A stretch of 37,408 bases of DNA from an uncultured Limimonas sp. (GTDB lineage Bacteria; Pseudomonadota; Alphaproteobacteria; Kiloniellales; Rhodovibrionaceae), in contig CAJXKW010000012.1 in assembly GCA_913055855.1 (NCBI GenBank), positions 1 to 37,408 on the forward strand. The letters are read 5' to 3'. The number at the start of each line of letters is the position of its first letter. The first letter of the stretch is position 1. The position numbers and the translations under genes are program-made. Shown piece after piece: positions 1 through 11,232 of the stretch. Below the pieces are notes generated by a model. That model did no database searches, was not told the origin of the DNA, and saw nothing but the letters and a program-made list of their open reading frames with translations.

Positions 1-440
1 GCCCCCACCAGCCCGGATGACGCGTGGACCGAGCTACCAAGGTGCTCACTCAACGCTTTAAGAAACGCAATTCCTTCAGGACCGCGCGCGACTTCACAGC
101 CATACACGAGAACCTCGGCGTCGGCGCCGAGCATACGCCGTATCGCCCAGAGCTCATCCGCGCGGGAAGCAAGGCCACCCGCCGTGACCGAATCATTGTT
201 CAAATATAAAGTGCCCGGCGCCCCGTGCGAAACGATATGCAGCGCGTCCAGGTCGCGATACTCCGCCAGATGCGTGGCGATCTCGGCGAGGCCGTCGCCG
301 TCGGGCGAGAGCACGTGATACGCGACGCCGGGGCGCAGGCCGTCGATCAGGGTCTGCTTGTCGGGCACGTCCGCCGCGAAGAACGCGACCTCGCGCACGT
401 GGGTTGTATCGGGGCCGGCGGGCAGCGTCGGCGCGGTCAT
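1..440 (-). CDS. DUF4347 domain protein, N-terminal part (runs off left edge)
   Basis: Open frame of 146 codons from ATG at 440 to the window edge with no stop, so only the N-terminus is visible. AAGGAG lies about 9 bases upstream of the ATG. The translation matches the DUF4347 pattern: REVAFFAADVPDKQTLIDGL near residues 11-30, then DALHIVSHGAPGTLYL, then EVLVYGCEVARGPEG, ending in HASSGLVGA. In known proteins DUF4347 sits at the N-terminus of very large secreted or surface proteins with cadherin, VCBS or RTX repeats; that this one continues that way is inference. The conserved His-Gly and Gly-Cys pairs recall the His/Cys dyad of caspase-like (CHAT) folds, but catalysis is not established. 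No signal peptide is seen, which fits type I export by a C-terminal signal. Confidence 0.8.
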   Translation of the reverse strand, partial: MTAPTLPAGPDTTHVREVAFFAADVPDKQTLIDGLRPGVAYHVLSPDGDGLAEIATHLAEYRDLDALHIVSHGAPGTLYLNNDSVTAGGLASRADELWAIRRMLGADAEVLVYGCEVARGPEGIAFLKALSEHLGSSVHASSGLVG

Positions 441-610
441 GGCGGCAGTCTCCTTCCAGCAGGTATCGCGTATGTCCTGGCGCGTTCAGCCAAGGACACA
501 CGTAACTGGAGCGGGAATCTGCCGCGCGCCTCCTTAATCTGGAGTTAATCTATTTTTAACATGTATGTGTCGCGCGGGCCGTATCCCGGCCTTTCGCGAG
601 ACTCGGCGCG

Positions 611-693
611 CGGCCTCGTGTTGCGACAGGCTCGACATAAGGCCGCGTTGGGCAAAGATTCCCGCCATATCCGGTCGCATCCGGAGCCTGTCG
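611..693. repeat. REP-like inverted pair carrying CGACAGGCTC
   Basis: CGACAGGCTC at 624-633 and its complement GAGCCTGTCG at 684-693 face each other 50 bases apart. The first is enclosed by a 6-bp stem, CGGCCT at 611-616 with AGGCCG at 640-645. The same 10-mer sits in hairpin loops at about 6,551-6,642 and 22,617-22,676. The copy here is the most degenerate. It lies in a gene-free stretch (441-802) in which nothing else is clear except an A/T-rich patch at 544-560 with the inverted repeat GTTAA/TTAAC, possibly promoter DNA for the DUF4347 gene. Confidence 0.5.
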
Positions 694-802
694 GACACGA
701 CGGGCGTGGCCGCATACCATCCGGGATGGGACCCGTTGCGGTATCGGTTGTGCGAACGGGGTCAAAACGGGGGGACGACGCGAGAGTCTCCTCTCGCTCG
801 GG

Positions 803-1000
803 TCACGTGTGCTGCGCCCCGTGGCCCTCGGTCTGGGCGGTGAACTGCATGTCCAGCAGGCTCTGGACGAGGTCCGGCCCGCCGTCGACGAGCTGCAGCT
901 CCCAGCGGTTGGCGTCGTGCAGCCGGCGCTCGAAGGCCCGGTCGCGGTCCGTCGTCGGGCGCAGGCGGATCCCGTTGGGCAGGTCGGCGGTGCCGAACAT
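803..1000 (-). CDS. Short GNAT-like N-terminal fragment
   Basis: A 65-residue frame from ATG at 1000, preceded by GAGGAA 9 bases upstream. The text LRPTTDRDRAFERRLHDANR and the following LVQSLLDMQFTAQTEG resemble the first two helices of GNAT acetyltransferases, where this stretch is followed by the acetyl-CoA binding strand-loop-helix. That part is absent: the frame stops at 803 and no continuation is evident downstream in other frames. It is therefore either a decayed acetyltransferase or a small protein derived from one; the clean ribosome site favours expression. It cannot be a working acetyltransferase on its own. Confidence 0.5.
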   Translation of the reverse strand: MFGTADLPNGIRLRPTTDRDRAFERRLHDANRWELQLVDGGPDLVQSLLDMQFTAQTEGHGAQHT

Positions 1001-1190
1001 GGCGCGCTTTCCTCGGGTGGCGATGGCCTGCGGCATACATCACGCGCCCCGCCGGGACAATCCCGGCGTGTTCTTCCATTAAGCACCTTCGCCGCGATCG
1101 CGATCCGGCATCCCGTTGGTCCGATCGCTTGACCGCCGCGCGGGCACGCGCGTAAAGCGGCGTGCGCAACCGCCCGGACCCGATTGTTGC

Positions 1191-1616
1191 ATGACGGTGA
1201 GCCCGTACACCCACGCGCAGCGGCGCGCCTACCTCGACCTGATGGACCGCGTGGGCCGGCACTGGGTGTGCGTCTTCGGCGGCGAGCGCGAGTTCTATTC
1301 CACCGCATACTGGGACCTGTTCACGGCGCTCTGGGCGGCCGGCGCGCCCATGCGCAAGACCGAGGCCCTGGCCGCCATGACGGCCGTCAAGAGCGCCCAC
1401 ACCGCGGGCAAGTACCTGGACGCCGCGATCCGGCGCGGCTTCGTCGCCGAACGCGACAATCCCGACGACGCGCGCTCCAAACTGGTCGTCCTGGACCCGG
1501 AGATGGCGCGCCGGCTCGACCGCTTCTTCGACGCCGCGATCGCCGAGGTGCGCGAGACCGCCCGCGATATCGGCGACGCCAGCGGCGGGGAAAGCGACCC
1601 GGCCGCGGGGACGTGA
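1191..1616 (+). CDS. MarR-like winged-helix regulator
   Basis: 141 residues from ATG at 1191. An upstream in-frame TTG at 1116 exists but lies in sequence that looks non-coding; no strong ribosome site is seen for either. The middle (about residues 40-100) reads as a winged helix: FTALWAAGAPMRKTEALAAM, then TAGKYLDAAIRRGFVAERDN and DDARSKLVVLDPEMARRLDR, the DxRSK wing being typical of the MarR family. No ligand site is recognisable. It converges on the histidine kinase gene with only 22 bases between them. The MarR assignment rests on pattern only. Confidence 0.6.
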   Translation: MTVSPYTHAQRRAYLDLMDRVGRHWVCVFGGEREFYSTAYWDLFTALWAAGAPMRKTEALAAMTAVKSAHTAGKYLDAAIRRGFVAERDNPDDARSKLVVLDPEMARRLDRFFDAAIAEVRETARDIGDASGGESDPAAGT

Positions 1617-1638
1617 CGGCGCGGCGTGACGCCGGGGA

Positions 1639-3171
1639 TTATTCGCACACCCCGCCCTCAGCCGGGAGGGCCACGCGGTTCGGCGGCAGCACCGCGGCCA
1701 CGGTGGTGCCCTCGCCGGGCACGCTGTCCACCACGAGTTCGCCGCCGTGCTGCGCGACCAGCCGGTCGGCCAGCGGCAGGCCCAGACCGATCCCGCCGTG
1801 CTGGCGCGCCATCGAGGTGTCCACCTGGCCGAACGGGCGCAACGCCACGGCGATCTGTTCCTCGGTCATGCCCGGCCCCGTGTCGGTGATGCGGAAGGCG
1901 AAACGGCCCCCGGCGTCGAGTTCGCCGGCGAGTTCCACGGTGCTGCCGGCCTGCGAGTATTTCGCCGCGTTGGAAAGCAGGTTGACCAGGACCTGACGCA
2001 GGCGCGCCACGTCGATTTCCAGGCAAACCTCGCCTTCGACCGGGTGCACCCGGATCTCGACCTCGCGCGCGCCGCCCTGCCCGTCCACCATGCGCCGCGC
2101 CTCCGTCATGACGGCGTTGGCATCCGCCACGTCTTCATTGAGCCGGAAGGTTCCGGACTCGATCTTGGAAACGTCCAGGACGTCGTTAATCACGGTGAGG
2201 AGGTGGTGCGCGCTGGACAGGATGTCGCCGGCGTATTCGCGATAGGCGGGCACGCCCACGGGACCCAGCGTCTCCTGCGCAATGATCTCGGAAAACCCGA
2301 TAACGGCGTTGAGCGGGGTGCGCAGCTCGTGGCTCATCTGCGCCAGGAACAGGCTCTTGGCACGATCCGCCTGCTCCGCCCGCTCCTTGGCGTCCTGCAA
2401 CGCCGCCTCGCGCGAGCGCAGGTCGGTGACGTCGCGGGCGACCCCCCGATAGCCGGCGAAGATCTCGCCCTCGAAGACGGGCACGGCGGAGATCCGGGTC
2501 TCGCGCACACTGCCGTCGCGGTGGCGCAGGCGCATGTCCCGGTCGGCCAGCGTGGGCACCCACCCGGTCACCGGATCGGCGGTGAGCGGCGCCCCGTCCA
2601 GCGCGATGGCGTCCCAGGTGTGCCCGGCGAGTTCCTTGGGGTGATAGCCCAGGAGGTCGGTCACCCGCGGCGAGAGATAGGTGAAGCGCAGCGCGCGGTC
2701 GGTCTCCCAGATCCAGTCCGTGGCCAGGCGCACGATGTCCGCCAGGCGCTGGCGCGTGCTGACCGCATCGGCCGCGGCCTGGCGTTGGCGCCGCTCGAAG
2801 GTGGCCAGCACGCCCAACGGATCGCCCGCATCGTCGCGCAGCACCTCGTGCCGGCTGCTGCACACGATGCGCTGCCCGTCCGCGTGCTCGCGCCGGACAG
2901 GGCCCTCGCCCGCCGCGTCGGCCTCGACCACGGCGGCCACCGGCACCATGGGCGTGTCGGCAGGCCAATCCAGCGCGTCGGCGACCTGGCCGAACAGGTC
3001 GTTGGCGTAGCGGATGCAGCCGTCCAGACCGGCGACGTAGAGCGGCATCGTCCGGGCCAGCGCCGCCGTCGCCAGGCCACCAGGTAGCGTGCCGCCGACG
3101 GCGGGCGCCTGCGGCGCCCGGGGCGCGGGTTCGCCCGCCTCAGACGTCGTCGGCGTGTCGCGGTGCGCCAC
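1639..3171 (-). CDS. Soluble PAS-domain sensor histidine kinase
   Basis: An autokinase of a two-component system: ATP phosphorylates the His in the H-box, from which phosphate passes to a response regulator not encoded nearby. There is no transmembrane segment, so it senses a cytoplasmic signal. A weak PAS-like region (about 35-130) precedes a clear PAS/PAC (about 140-250, RDGSVRETRISAVPVFEGEI). HisKA has SHELRTPLNAVIGF with His281; the ATPase domain has the N-box NLLSNAAKYS (about 397-406), G1 DTGPGM (430-435), G2 GGIGLGLPLA (459-468) and G3 GEGTT. I place the start at GTG 3171, because AGGAGG lies 6 bases before it; an ATG at 3201 would add ten basic residues. The start lies inside the DUF2336 gene, so the two are probably translationally coupled. 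Confidence 0.88.
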   Translation of the reverse strand: MAHRDTPTTSEAGEPAPRAPQAPAVGGTLPGGLATAALARTMPLYVAGLDGCIRYANDLFGQVADALDWPADTPMVPVAAVVEADAAGEGPVRREHADGQRIVCSSRHEVLRDDAGDPLGVLATFERRQRQAAADAVSTRQRLADIVRLATDWIWETDRALRFTYLSPRVTDLLGYHPKELAGHTWDAIALDGAPLTADPVTGWVPTLADRDMRLRHRDGSVRETRISAVPVFEGEIFAGYRGVARDVTDLRSREAALQDAKERAEQADRAKSLFLAQMSHELRTPLNAVIGFSEIIAQETLGPVGVPAYREYAGDILSSAHHLLTVINDVLDVSKIESGTFRLNEDVADANAVMTEARRMVDGQGGAREVEIRVHPVEGEVCLEIDVARLRQVLVNLLSNAAKYSQAGSTVELAGELDAGGRFAFRITDTGPGMTEEQIAVALRPFGQVDTSMARQHGGIGLGLPLADRLVAQHGGELVVDSVPGEGTTVAAVLPPNRVALPAEGGVCE

Positions 3172-4336
3172 CTTGCGCCTCCTCGATCTGCTCAATCGCA
3201 TCGATGTAGGCCGGGTCGCGGCGCCAGCGGTCGAGCAGCGTGCGTGCGGCGCTGCCGGGAACCGCGTCGAACAGGCGAAGCACGCCCCACAGGTTGTTTC
3301 CCGCCGTCTCCTGGCGCGCGTGCCCGTCGTATCGGGTAAGCAGGTAGAGCGGGACGAAATCGGTCCGCGCGATGTCCATGGCCCGCGCGATGACCGCCAG
3401 CATGCGCCCGTCCCCGTTGTACAGCGCGTACTGCAGCCGCGGCGGCCTGAGCCCCGTGAAACGCCCGAAGAGCGCCTCGAACAACGGCATCTCCCCGGCG
3501 CGCAGCGTCTTCAGCAGGAGCGCCACGTCGATTCCGCGGGACTCGGCGATGCGGTCGGCCAGCACCCACGCCGAGGACGTCGGGCCCGCGTCGGCGGTGT
3601 CGCGCGCTTCCGCCAGTTCGCCCACCACGGTTTCCAAGGCGTCGTCCAGCGCCGCCGCCGGAATGGGGTGGCGCGCCAGGATGCGCTGGCGCAGCGCCGC
3701 CGAGACGTACCAGTAGAGCCGCCGTGCCAGCTCGGGCGTCAGTTCCTCACGCGCGATCAGGGGCTCCTGAAGCTTGTCGACACGCTTGGCCTGCTCGGCG
3801 AGGTAGGCGGTGGTCGCTTCGGAGATGCGCGCCTGCGGGTTGCGCAGCAGGGTGACGATGACGTCGGCGTCGCCGGTTTCCACCAGGGCGTCGCTGACGC
3901 GCTCGCTGACATCCGCGCGCTGCGCGACGGCGAGCTGGTGCTGGCGCGTGCGGTGCTGGACCACCGCGATCAGATCGGCGTCGCGCAGCAGCGGGCTGTG
4001 CAGCAGCACGGGCGCGGCGATCTCAGCGTCGTCGCGGGCGAGTTCGCGCACCAGCTCAGGTGGCGCCTGCGGCGCACTCGCCAGCCGGTCGGCGAGCCGT
4101 GCGCGCACGCGCCACTCCATGTCGCGCACGAGCTTGTGCAGGATCTCCGTCATCAGCGCCCGCTCCCGCTCGGTGAGCGTGCGCTCGCCGTCGACGAAAA
4201 GGTCACCCAGGACGGCCGCCAGCGACGCCCGCGAGCGCCGCGAGGTATCCCGCGCCAGGGTCAGCAGGTTTTCCAGGTCGGGGTTCGGTTCCGTGTTCAC
4301 CGTCGACGGCACCCTGTCGCGCCCTGTCATCGCCAT
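3140..4336 (-). CDS. DUF2336 domain-containing protein
   Basis: 398 residues, about the usual size. The DUF2336 region begins near residue 65 with LVRDMEWRVRARLADRLA, then PPELVRELARDDAEIAAPVL and SPLLRDADLIAVVQ, a run of short HEAT-like helices typical of this alphaproteobacterial family. The C-terminal half is helical and follows the same family. Function is unknown; family members are often found beside sensory or regulatory genes. Here the 3' end overlaps the histidine kinase start by 32 bases, which suggests co-expression and a shared pathway (inference). ATG 4336 or the ATG two codons later at 4330 could be the start; neither has a strong ribosome site. Confidence 0.85.
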   Translation of the reverse strand: MAMTGRDRVPSTVNTEPNPDLENLLTLARDTSRRSRASLAAVLGDLFVDGERTLTERERALMTEILHKLVRDMEWRVRARLADRLASAPQAPPELVRELARDDAEIAAPVLLHSPLLRDADLIAVVQHRTRQHQLAVAQRADVSERVSDALVETGDADVIVTLLRNPQARISEATTAYLAEQAKRVDKLQEPLIAREELTPELARRLYWYVSAALRQRILARHPIPAAALDDALETVVGELAEARDTADAGPTSSAWVLADRIAESRGIDVALLLKTLRAGEMPLFEALFGRFTGLRPPRLQYALYNGDGRMLAVIARAMDIARTDFVPLYLLTRYDGHARQETAGNNLWGVLRLFDAVPGSAARTLLDRWRRDPAYIDAIEQIEEAQGGAPRHADDV

Positions 4337-4540
4337 GGTCTGTCAGTTCACGGTTGAGCCTGGCGTGAAAGAGGTTAAAATTCGGATTATCCCAACCCGG
4401 AAAGATCGGCATCCTCCATGGTGTTCACGTATATTTGAAGTTTCTCGCGCATGAACGGCGGCGCAGGGTCGCGGCCGGTTCACGCGCGATTGCCGTGTTG
4501 GCCCCCCGTGTTTCGCACACGGAAAACGGAGACCCGGAGC

Positions 4541-4954
4541 ATGGACGTCACGACCAGCGTCCGCGTGCCCGCCAGCGTGGCGGCGGTGTGGCGCACCGTC
4601 GGCGATTTCACCCGGCTGGACGCATGGCATCCGGCCGTTTCCGCCGCGCAGGCGGAGGACGGCGGACAGCGGCGGCGCATCACGCTGGTGGACGGCAGCG
4701 AAGTCGTCGAGGCACTGGTCGCGCACGACCCGGCGGAGGCCACGTATACGTACCGGATTGTCGAGGCGGGGCCGTTACCGGTCCGTGACTACGCGGCAAC
4801 CATTGCGGTCGCCGACGCCGGCGAGGGAACCTGCGAGGTCCGTTGGACGGCCCGGTTCGAGCCCGTGGGCAACGCCACGCTCGCCGAGCAGACCATCAAG
4901 CGCGTCTATCAGACGGGGCTGGACAACCTGCCCGCGTTGTTCGGGGGAACGTGA
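4541..4954 (+). CDS. SRPBCC (START-like) family protein
   Basis: 137 residues from ATG 4541, with GGAGAC upstream. Opening TTSVRVPASVAAVWRTVGDF, the DAWHPAV loop, and closing WTARFEPVGNATLAEQTIKR match the polyketide-cyclase/MxaD-like branch of the SRPBCC superfamily, a helix-grip fold with a deep hydrophobic cavity. The ligand cannot be told from sequence. The gene stands alone, divergent from DUF2336 and convergent with the ferritin-like gene, so context does not narrow the role. Confidence 0.82.
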   Translation: MDVTTSVRVPASVAAVWRTVGDFTRLDAWHPAVSAAQAEDGGQRRRITLVDGSEVVEALVAHDPAEATYTYRIVEAGPLPVRDYAATIAVADAGEGTCEVRWTARFEPVGNATLAEQTIKRVYQTGLDNLPALFGGT

Positions 4955-5000
4955 GCGCGTCGGCCGGCAGGCGCAAGCCACCTTCGGCGCGCACGACGGC

Positions 5001-5936
5001 CTACACCCCTTCGGCGGCGAGCCGCCGCGCCTTGTACCGGACATAGCGCCACGCCCCGCGTGCCGCCAGATCGGCGAACCGGCCCTGGGGATTGAGCCCG
5101 CTCGCCTTCCACATCATGGACACGGCGCGCTCGAGCTGCTTGGGCGAGTAGAATTCGAACGCGCGGCGCATGTACGCCTTGTTGTGGCGTTCGCGCTCAT
5201 AGGGCTCGTCCGGGCCCGCATTGGCGGCGTAATAGGCATACGACAACTCGTCGTCCTGGGTCTCGGTCACGCGCCCCAGGGCGACGCGGAAACGCTGCAG
5301 CCGCGTGGGCTTCTCCACCGGCAGGTACCGCTTCAGGTTCTTGTAGAACAGCTTGTAGTGCCGCAGTTCGTCCGCGGCGATGCGCTTGCAGATCTCCTTC
5401 AGCACGGGCTCATCCGTCGCCGCCGCAATGGAGCCGTAGTACGACGAGGTGCCCACCTCGACCATGCAGCGCGCCACCATTTCGGCCGACCGGCTGCCCC
5501 GGATCGACTCCTGCGCCTCGATGTCGGGCCGGAACCCGGCAACGAAGCGGCTGAACGCGGCGTCGTGGGACCAGTCCGGGTCGGCGTATTCGCACCACCG
5601 GCCCAGTGAGGCGCCGTGCTGCACCTCCTCGTGCGCCCAATCGGCGGCATCCGCCTGCATGTCCGGGTCGTCGTGGAACACGTTGTGGAGGTACGTGGCG
5701 TAGTCGCGGGCGTTGTACTCGACCAGGCTGGCGGCCTTCATGATCCGGAGCAGCTCCGGCTCGACCTTGCTGGCATCGAACCGGTCCCACGGGATATCCG
5801 TGTCCATATCCCAGTGGCGCTGCCCCCCGACGAGGTTCGACCCGCTGGCCGATGCGCCCGCACCGCCGCCGCCCGATGCCATTCTGGGCGCCGACGTGCC
5901 CTGGGCCGCGCTCGCGGGAGTCTCGTCGTCCGCCAT
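5001..5936 (-). CDS. Ferritin-like di-iron protein
   Basis: 311 residues. A low-complexity Ala/Gly/Ser leader (about 1-38) precedes a four-helix domain with a full set of candidate di-iron ligands: E73 (SLVEYNARDYATY), E104 and H107 (EEVQH), E160 (MVEVGTSSYYG), E190 and H193 (ADELRHYKLFY). This E-ExxH-E-ExxH order is that of the ferritin-like superfamily including acyl-ACP desaturases and related oxidases. The substrate is unknown. It lies downstream of the ATP synthase operon on the same strand, but a strong hairpin at 6020-6049 probably separates the transcripts. Confidence 0.8.
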   Translation of the reverse strand: MADDETPASAAQGTSAPRMASGGGGAGASASGSNLVGGQRHWDMDTDIPWDRFDASKVEPELLRIMKAASLVEYNARDYATYLHNVFHDDPDMQADAADWAHEEVQHGASLGRWCEYADPDWSHDAAFSRFVAGFRPDIEAQESIRGSRSAEMVARCMVEVGTSSYYGSIAAATDEPVLKEICKRIAADELRHYKLFYKNLKRYLPVEKPTRLQRFRVALGRVTETQDDELSYAYYAANAGPDEPYERERHNKAYMRRAFEFYSPKQLERAVSMMWKASGLNPQGRFADLAARGAWRYVRYKARRLAAEGV

Positions 5937-6019
5937 GGTCTCTCGCCTCCGCGGGTTGTCTTTACCGATTTTGCGGAATCGACCGGTATGTTGCCATCAA
6001 GACAGTTATCTTCAAGACA

Positions 6020-6049
6020 TTGCGCCGCACCCCGGGGGATGCGGCGCAA
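6020..6049 (-). terminator. Probable terminator of the atpHAGDC operon
   Basis: Perfect 10-bp inverted repeat, TTGCGCCGCA and TGCGGCGCAA, with a 10-base loop, 41 bases past the atpC stop. The U-run on the minus strand is weak, so terminator strength is uncertain. Confidence 0.6.
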
Positions 6050-6090
6050 GCCACGTCGTCGCGTTTTCTCCGTGCGCCGCAGGGCGCCGG

Positions 6091-6504
6091 TTACCGGTCC
6101 AGCACCCGCAACTTGGCCTCGTTGACCGCGATCTCGCGCCGAGCCGTCTGCGCCTCGCGCTCGGTCTTGGCATCGTCCAGATCCTCGCGGGCGTTCTTCA
6201 GCGCCTGCTCCACCTCGCCGCGATCGATGCTCGAGACCTCGATGGGGTGCTCCGCCAGCACGGTGCAGCGATCCCCGGTGACCTCGGCAAAGCCGCCGGC
6301 GACGAAGTAGCGCTGGTCGGGCTCGCGCCCCTGGTAACTGACGGCCACGACACCCGGCTGGAGCGCGGAGATCATGGGCGCGTGCCGATACAGCACGCCG
6401 AACTCCCCGAGCGTTCCCGGGCAGACCACCATCTCGGCGTTCTCCGAGACCACGAGCTGTTCCGGCGAAACCAGTTCGAAGGCGAGCTTGCCCGTTTCGG
6501 CCAT
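6091..6504 (-). CDS. atpC: F1F0 ATP synthase subunit epsilon
   Basis: Central-stalk epsilon subunit that links rotation of the c-ring to F1 and can inhibit ATP hydrolysis. 137 residues from ATG 6504; GTG 6516 would add four. The N-terminal beta sandwich shows LAFELVSPEQLV, then GEFGVLYRHAPMISALQPG and YFVAGGFAEV, all characteristic. The C-terminal helices (about 90-137, EVEQALKNAREDLDDAKTER) are present. Last gene of the operon, separated from atpD by a 158-base gap holding two REP-like hairpins. Confidence 0.95.
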   Translation of the reverse strand: MAETGKLAFELVSPEQLVVSENAEMVVCPGTLGEFGVLYRHAPMISALQPGVVAVSYQGREPDQRYFVAGGFAEVTGDRCTVLAEHPIEVSSIDRGEVEQALKNAREDLDDAKTEREAQTARREIAVNEAKLRVLDR

Positions 6505-6550
6505 GGTCGGCTCCACAGTCTGCGCCGGGCATCCGTGCCCAGCATGGGAC

Positions 6551-6642
6551 CGGCTTCACGCGCCGACAGGCTCAGCGTGAAGCCGATCAATCGTTACGAG
6601 CCGGGAATACGCCCCATCTTGAGCCTGTCGAAAGATGGGGCG
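6551..6642. repeat. Two REP-like hairpins with conserved loops between atpD and atpC
   Basis: Hairpin 1: stem CGGCTTCACG at 6551-6560 with CGTGAAGCCG at 6576-6585, loop containing CGACAGGCTCAG. Hairpin 2: stem CGCCCCATCTT at 6610-6620 with AAGATGGGGCG at 6632-6642, loop GAGCCTGTCGA, the complement of the first. Stems are unrelated in sequence but perfectly paired. In an operon such hairpins may tune mRNA decay or transcription between atpD and atpC (inference). Confidence 0.75.
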
Positions 6643-6662
6643 CCGGGTGCGCTCTTCCCGGC

Positions 6663-9111
<2,449 letters not shown>

Positions 9112-9142
9112 GGCCGGCTCGCTCTCCTGCGCGCTTGTCGCG

Positions 9143-10672
9143 TTACGCGAACTTCTTGCTGAAGTCGTCGAGGAAGGTCGCCATGCGTTCCTCGAGGTCG
9201 TCCGTGAGCTTCTGCTTCTCGCGGATGTCCTTGAGGATCTGGTCGCCCTTGTCGCGCACCTCGTCGAGGAGCTGGCGCTCGAAGCGCTGCACGTCGGCCG
9301 TCTCCAGGCCGTCCAGGTAGCCGCGCACGCCGGCGAAGATCACCACGACCTGCTCTTCCGCGGGCAGCGGCGAATACTGGTCCTGCTTGAGCAGCTCGAC
9401 CAGACGCGCACCGCGCTTGAGCAGGCGCTGGGTGGATGCGTCGAGGTCCGAGGCGAACTGGGCGAACGCCTCCATCTCGCGGTACTGCGCCAGCTCCAGC
9501 TTGATCTTGCCGGCGACCTGCTTCATCGCCTTGATCTGCGCCGAGGAGCCGACGCGCGAGACGGAGATGCCCACGTTAATCGCCGGGCGGATGCCCTTGT
9601 TGAACAGATCCGTCTCCAGGAAGATCTGCCCGTCCGTGATCGAAATCACGTTCGTCGGAATGTAGGCGGAGACGTCGCCCGCCTGGGTCTCGATAATGGG
9701 CAGCGCGGTCAGCGAACCGGCGCCGTGGTCGTCGTTGAGCTTCGCCGCGCGCTCCAGCAGCCGGCTGTGCAGGTAGAACACGTCGCCCGGGAACGCCTCG
9801 CGTCCGGGCGGCCGACGCAGGAGCAGGGACATCTGGCGGTACGCCACGGCCTGCTTGGACAGATCGTCATAGACCGCCAGCGCGTGCATGCCGTTATCGC
9901 GGAAGTACTCGCCCATGGCGCAGCCCGCGTAGGGCGCGAGGAACTGCATGGGCGCCGGCTCGGACGCCGTCGCGGCCACCACGATGGAGTACGGCATCGC
10001 GCCCGAGTCCTCCAGCGTCTTGACGAGCTGGGCGACGGTCGAGCGCTTCTGGCCCACGGCAATGTAGACGCAGAAGAGCTGGCGCTTGGGATCGCCGCTG
10101 GCGTAGTTGCCCTTCTGGTTCAGAATGGCGTCGAGCGCGATGGCGGACTTGCCGGTCTGGCGGTCGCCGATGATGAGCTCGCGCTGGCCGCGGCCGATGG
10201 GGATCAGCGCGTCGATCGCCTTGATCCCGGTCTGCATCGGCTCTTCCACGGACTTGCGCGGAATGATGCCGGGCGCCTTGACGTCGACCTGCCGGTTCTC
10301 GCTGGCGCTGATGGGGCCCTTGCCGTCAATGGGATTGCCCAGGGCGTCGACGACGCGGCCCAGCATCTCCTTGCCCACGGGAACCGAAATGATCCGCCCC
10401 GTGCGCTTGACCGTGTCGCCCTCGGCGATGTTGCGGTCCTCGCCGAAGAGGACGATGCCGACGTTGTCCTCCTCCAGGTTCAGCGCCATGCCGGTGACGC
10501 CGCTGGGGAACTCGACCATCTCGCCGGCCTGCACATTGTCCAGGCCGTAGACGCGCGCGACGCCGTCGCCCACGGACAGGACGGTGCCGACCTCGGCGAC
10601 ATCCGCCTCGGCGCCGAAGTTTTCGATCTGCTCCTTGAGGATCTCGGAGATTTCCGAAGCGCGGATGTCCAT
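9143..10672 (-). CDS. atpA: F1F0 ATP synthase subunit alpha
   Basis: Non-catalytic nucleotide-binding subunit of the F1 hexamer. 509 residues from ATG 10672 (a GTG one codon upstream is also possible). N-terminus [18 protein letters not shown]-loop [13 protein letters not shown] (about 169-181), [18 protein letters not shown], and [20 protein letters not shown] are typical. The ATG shares its A with the last base of the atpH stop (TGATG), indicating translational coupling. Confidence 0.98.
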   Translation of the reverse strand: MDIRASEISEILKEQIENFGAEADVAEVGTVLSVGDGVARVYGLDNVQAGEMVEFPSGVTGMALNLEEDNVGIVLFGEDRNIAEGDTVKRTGRIISVPVGKEMLGRVVDALGNPIDGKGPISASENRQVDVKAPGIIPRKSVEEPMQTGIKAIDALIPIGRGQRELIIGDRQTGKSAIALDAILNQKGNYASGDPKRQLFCVYIAVGQKRSTVAQLVKTLEDSGAMPYSIVVAATASEPAPMQFLAPYAGCAMGEYFRDNGMHALAVYDDLSKQAVAYRQMSLLLRRPPGREAFPGDVFYLHSRLLERAAKLNDDHGAGSLTALPIIETQAGDVSAYIPTNVISITDGQIFLETDLFNKGIRPAINVGISVSRVGSSAQIKAMKQVAGKIKLELAQYREMEAFAQFASDLDASTQRLLKRGARLVELLKQDQYSPLPAEEQVVVIFAGVRGYLDGLETADVQRFERQLLDEVRDKGDQILKDIREKQKLTDDLEERMATFLDDFSKKFA

Positions 10673-11232
10673 CACCCAGCCCCTTTCATCGCGTGATGCA
10701 GTCGATTGAGCTTACTGCGCAGGGAATTGTCGATCATACGGCTGCCGACGCGGACCACAATCCCGCCGATGAGCGAGGGGTCGACCTCGGCCTCGACGTT
10801 GACCTTGCCGCCCACGCCCTGGCGCAGCGCCTGTTCGAGCTGTTGGCGCTGGCGGTCCGAAAGGGCCTGGGCCGTGGTCACGCGCGCGGTGACTTCGCCG
10901 CGCCGGCGCGCCAACTCGTTAAGATACGCCTCGGCCATCTCGGGCAAGGCGAAGATACGCCCGTTGCGCGCGGCGACCATGGCGAAGTTCACCGTGATCG
11001 AATCCGCGTTCGCCTGCTCCAGGACGCTGCGCAGCGCCGTCATCTGCTGATCCCGTCCCACCAGCGGCGAGCGCAGGAATTGCCTGAGTTCCGCGCTCTC
11101 GCTCACGAGCCGCCGGAAGTCGCGCAGATCGGCTGCCACCGCATCCAGCTTGTTCTTGCTCTCCGCGAGTTCCAGCAGCGCGTGCGCGTAGCGTGCTGCA
11201 AGACCGCTCACGGGCGACGTGTCGGCTGTCAC
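10672..11232 (-). CDS. atpH: F1F0 ATP synthase subunit delta
   Basis: Peripheral-stalk subunit on top of F1. From GTG 11232 it has 186 residues, the usual size; a run of G lies 9 bases upstream of that codon. A GTG at 11262 would add ten residues. [19 protein letters not shown] at the N-terminus and [20 protein letters not shown] with [13 protein letters not shown] at the C-terminus are family hallmarks. First gene of the operon; the F0 genes (a, b, c) are not in the window, the split arrangement usual for alphaproteobacteria. A 7-bp hairpin (11,263-11,280) lies just upstream. Confidence 0.96.
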   Translation of the reverse strand: MTADTSPVSGLAARYAHALLELAESKNKLDAVAADLRDFRRLVSESAELRQFLRSPLVGRDQQMTALRSVLEQANADSITVNFAMVAARNGRIFALPEMAEAYLNELARRRGEVTARVTTAQALSDRQRQQLEQALRQGVGGKVNVEAEVDPSLIGGIVVRVGSRMIDNSLRSKLNRLHHAMKGAG

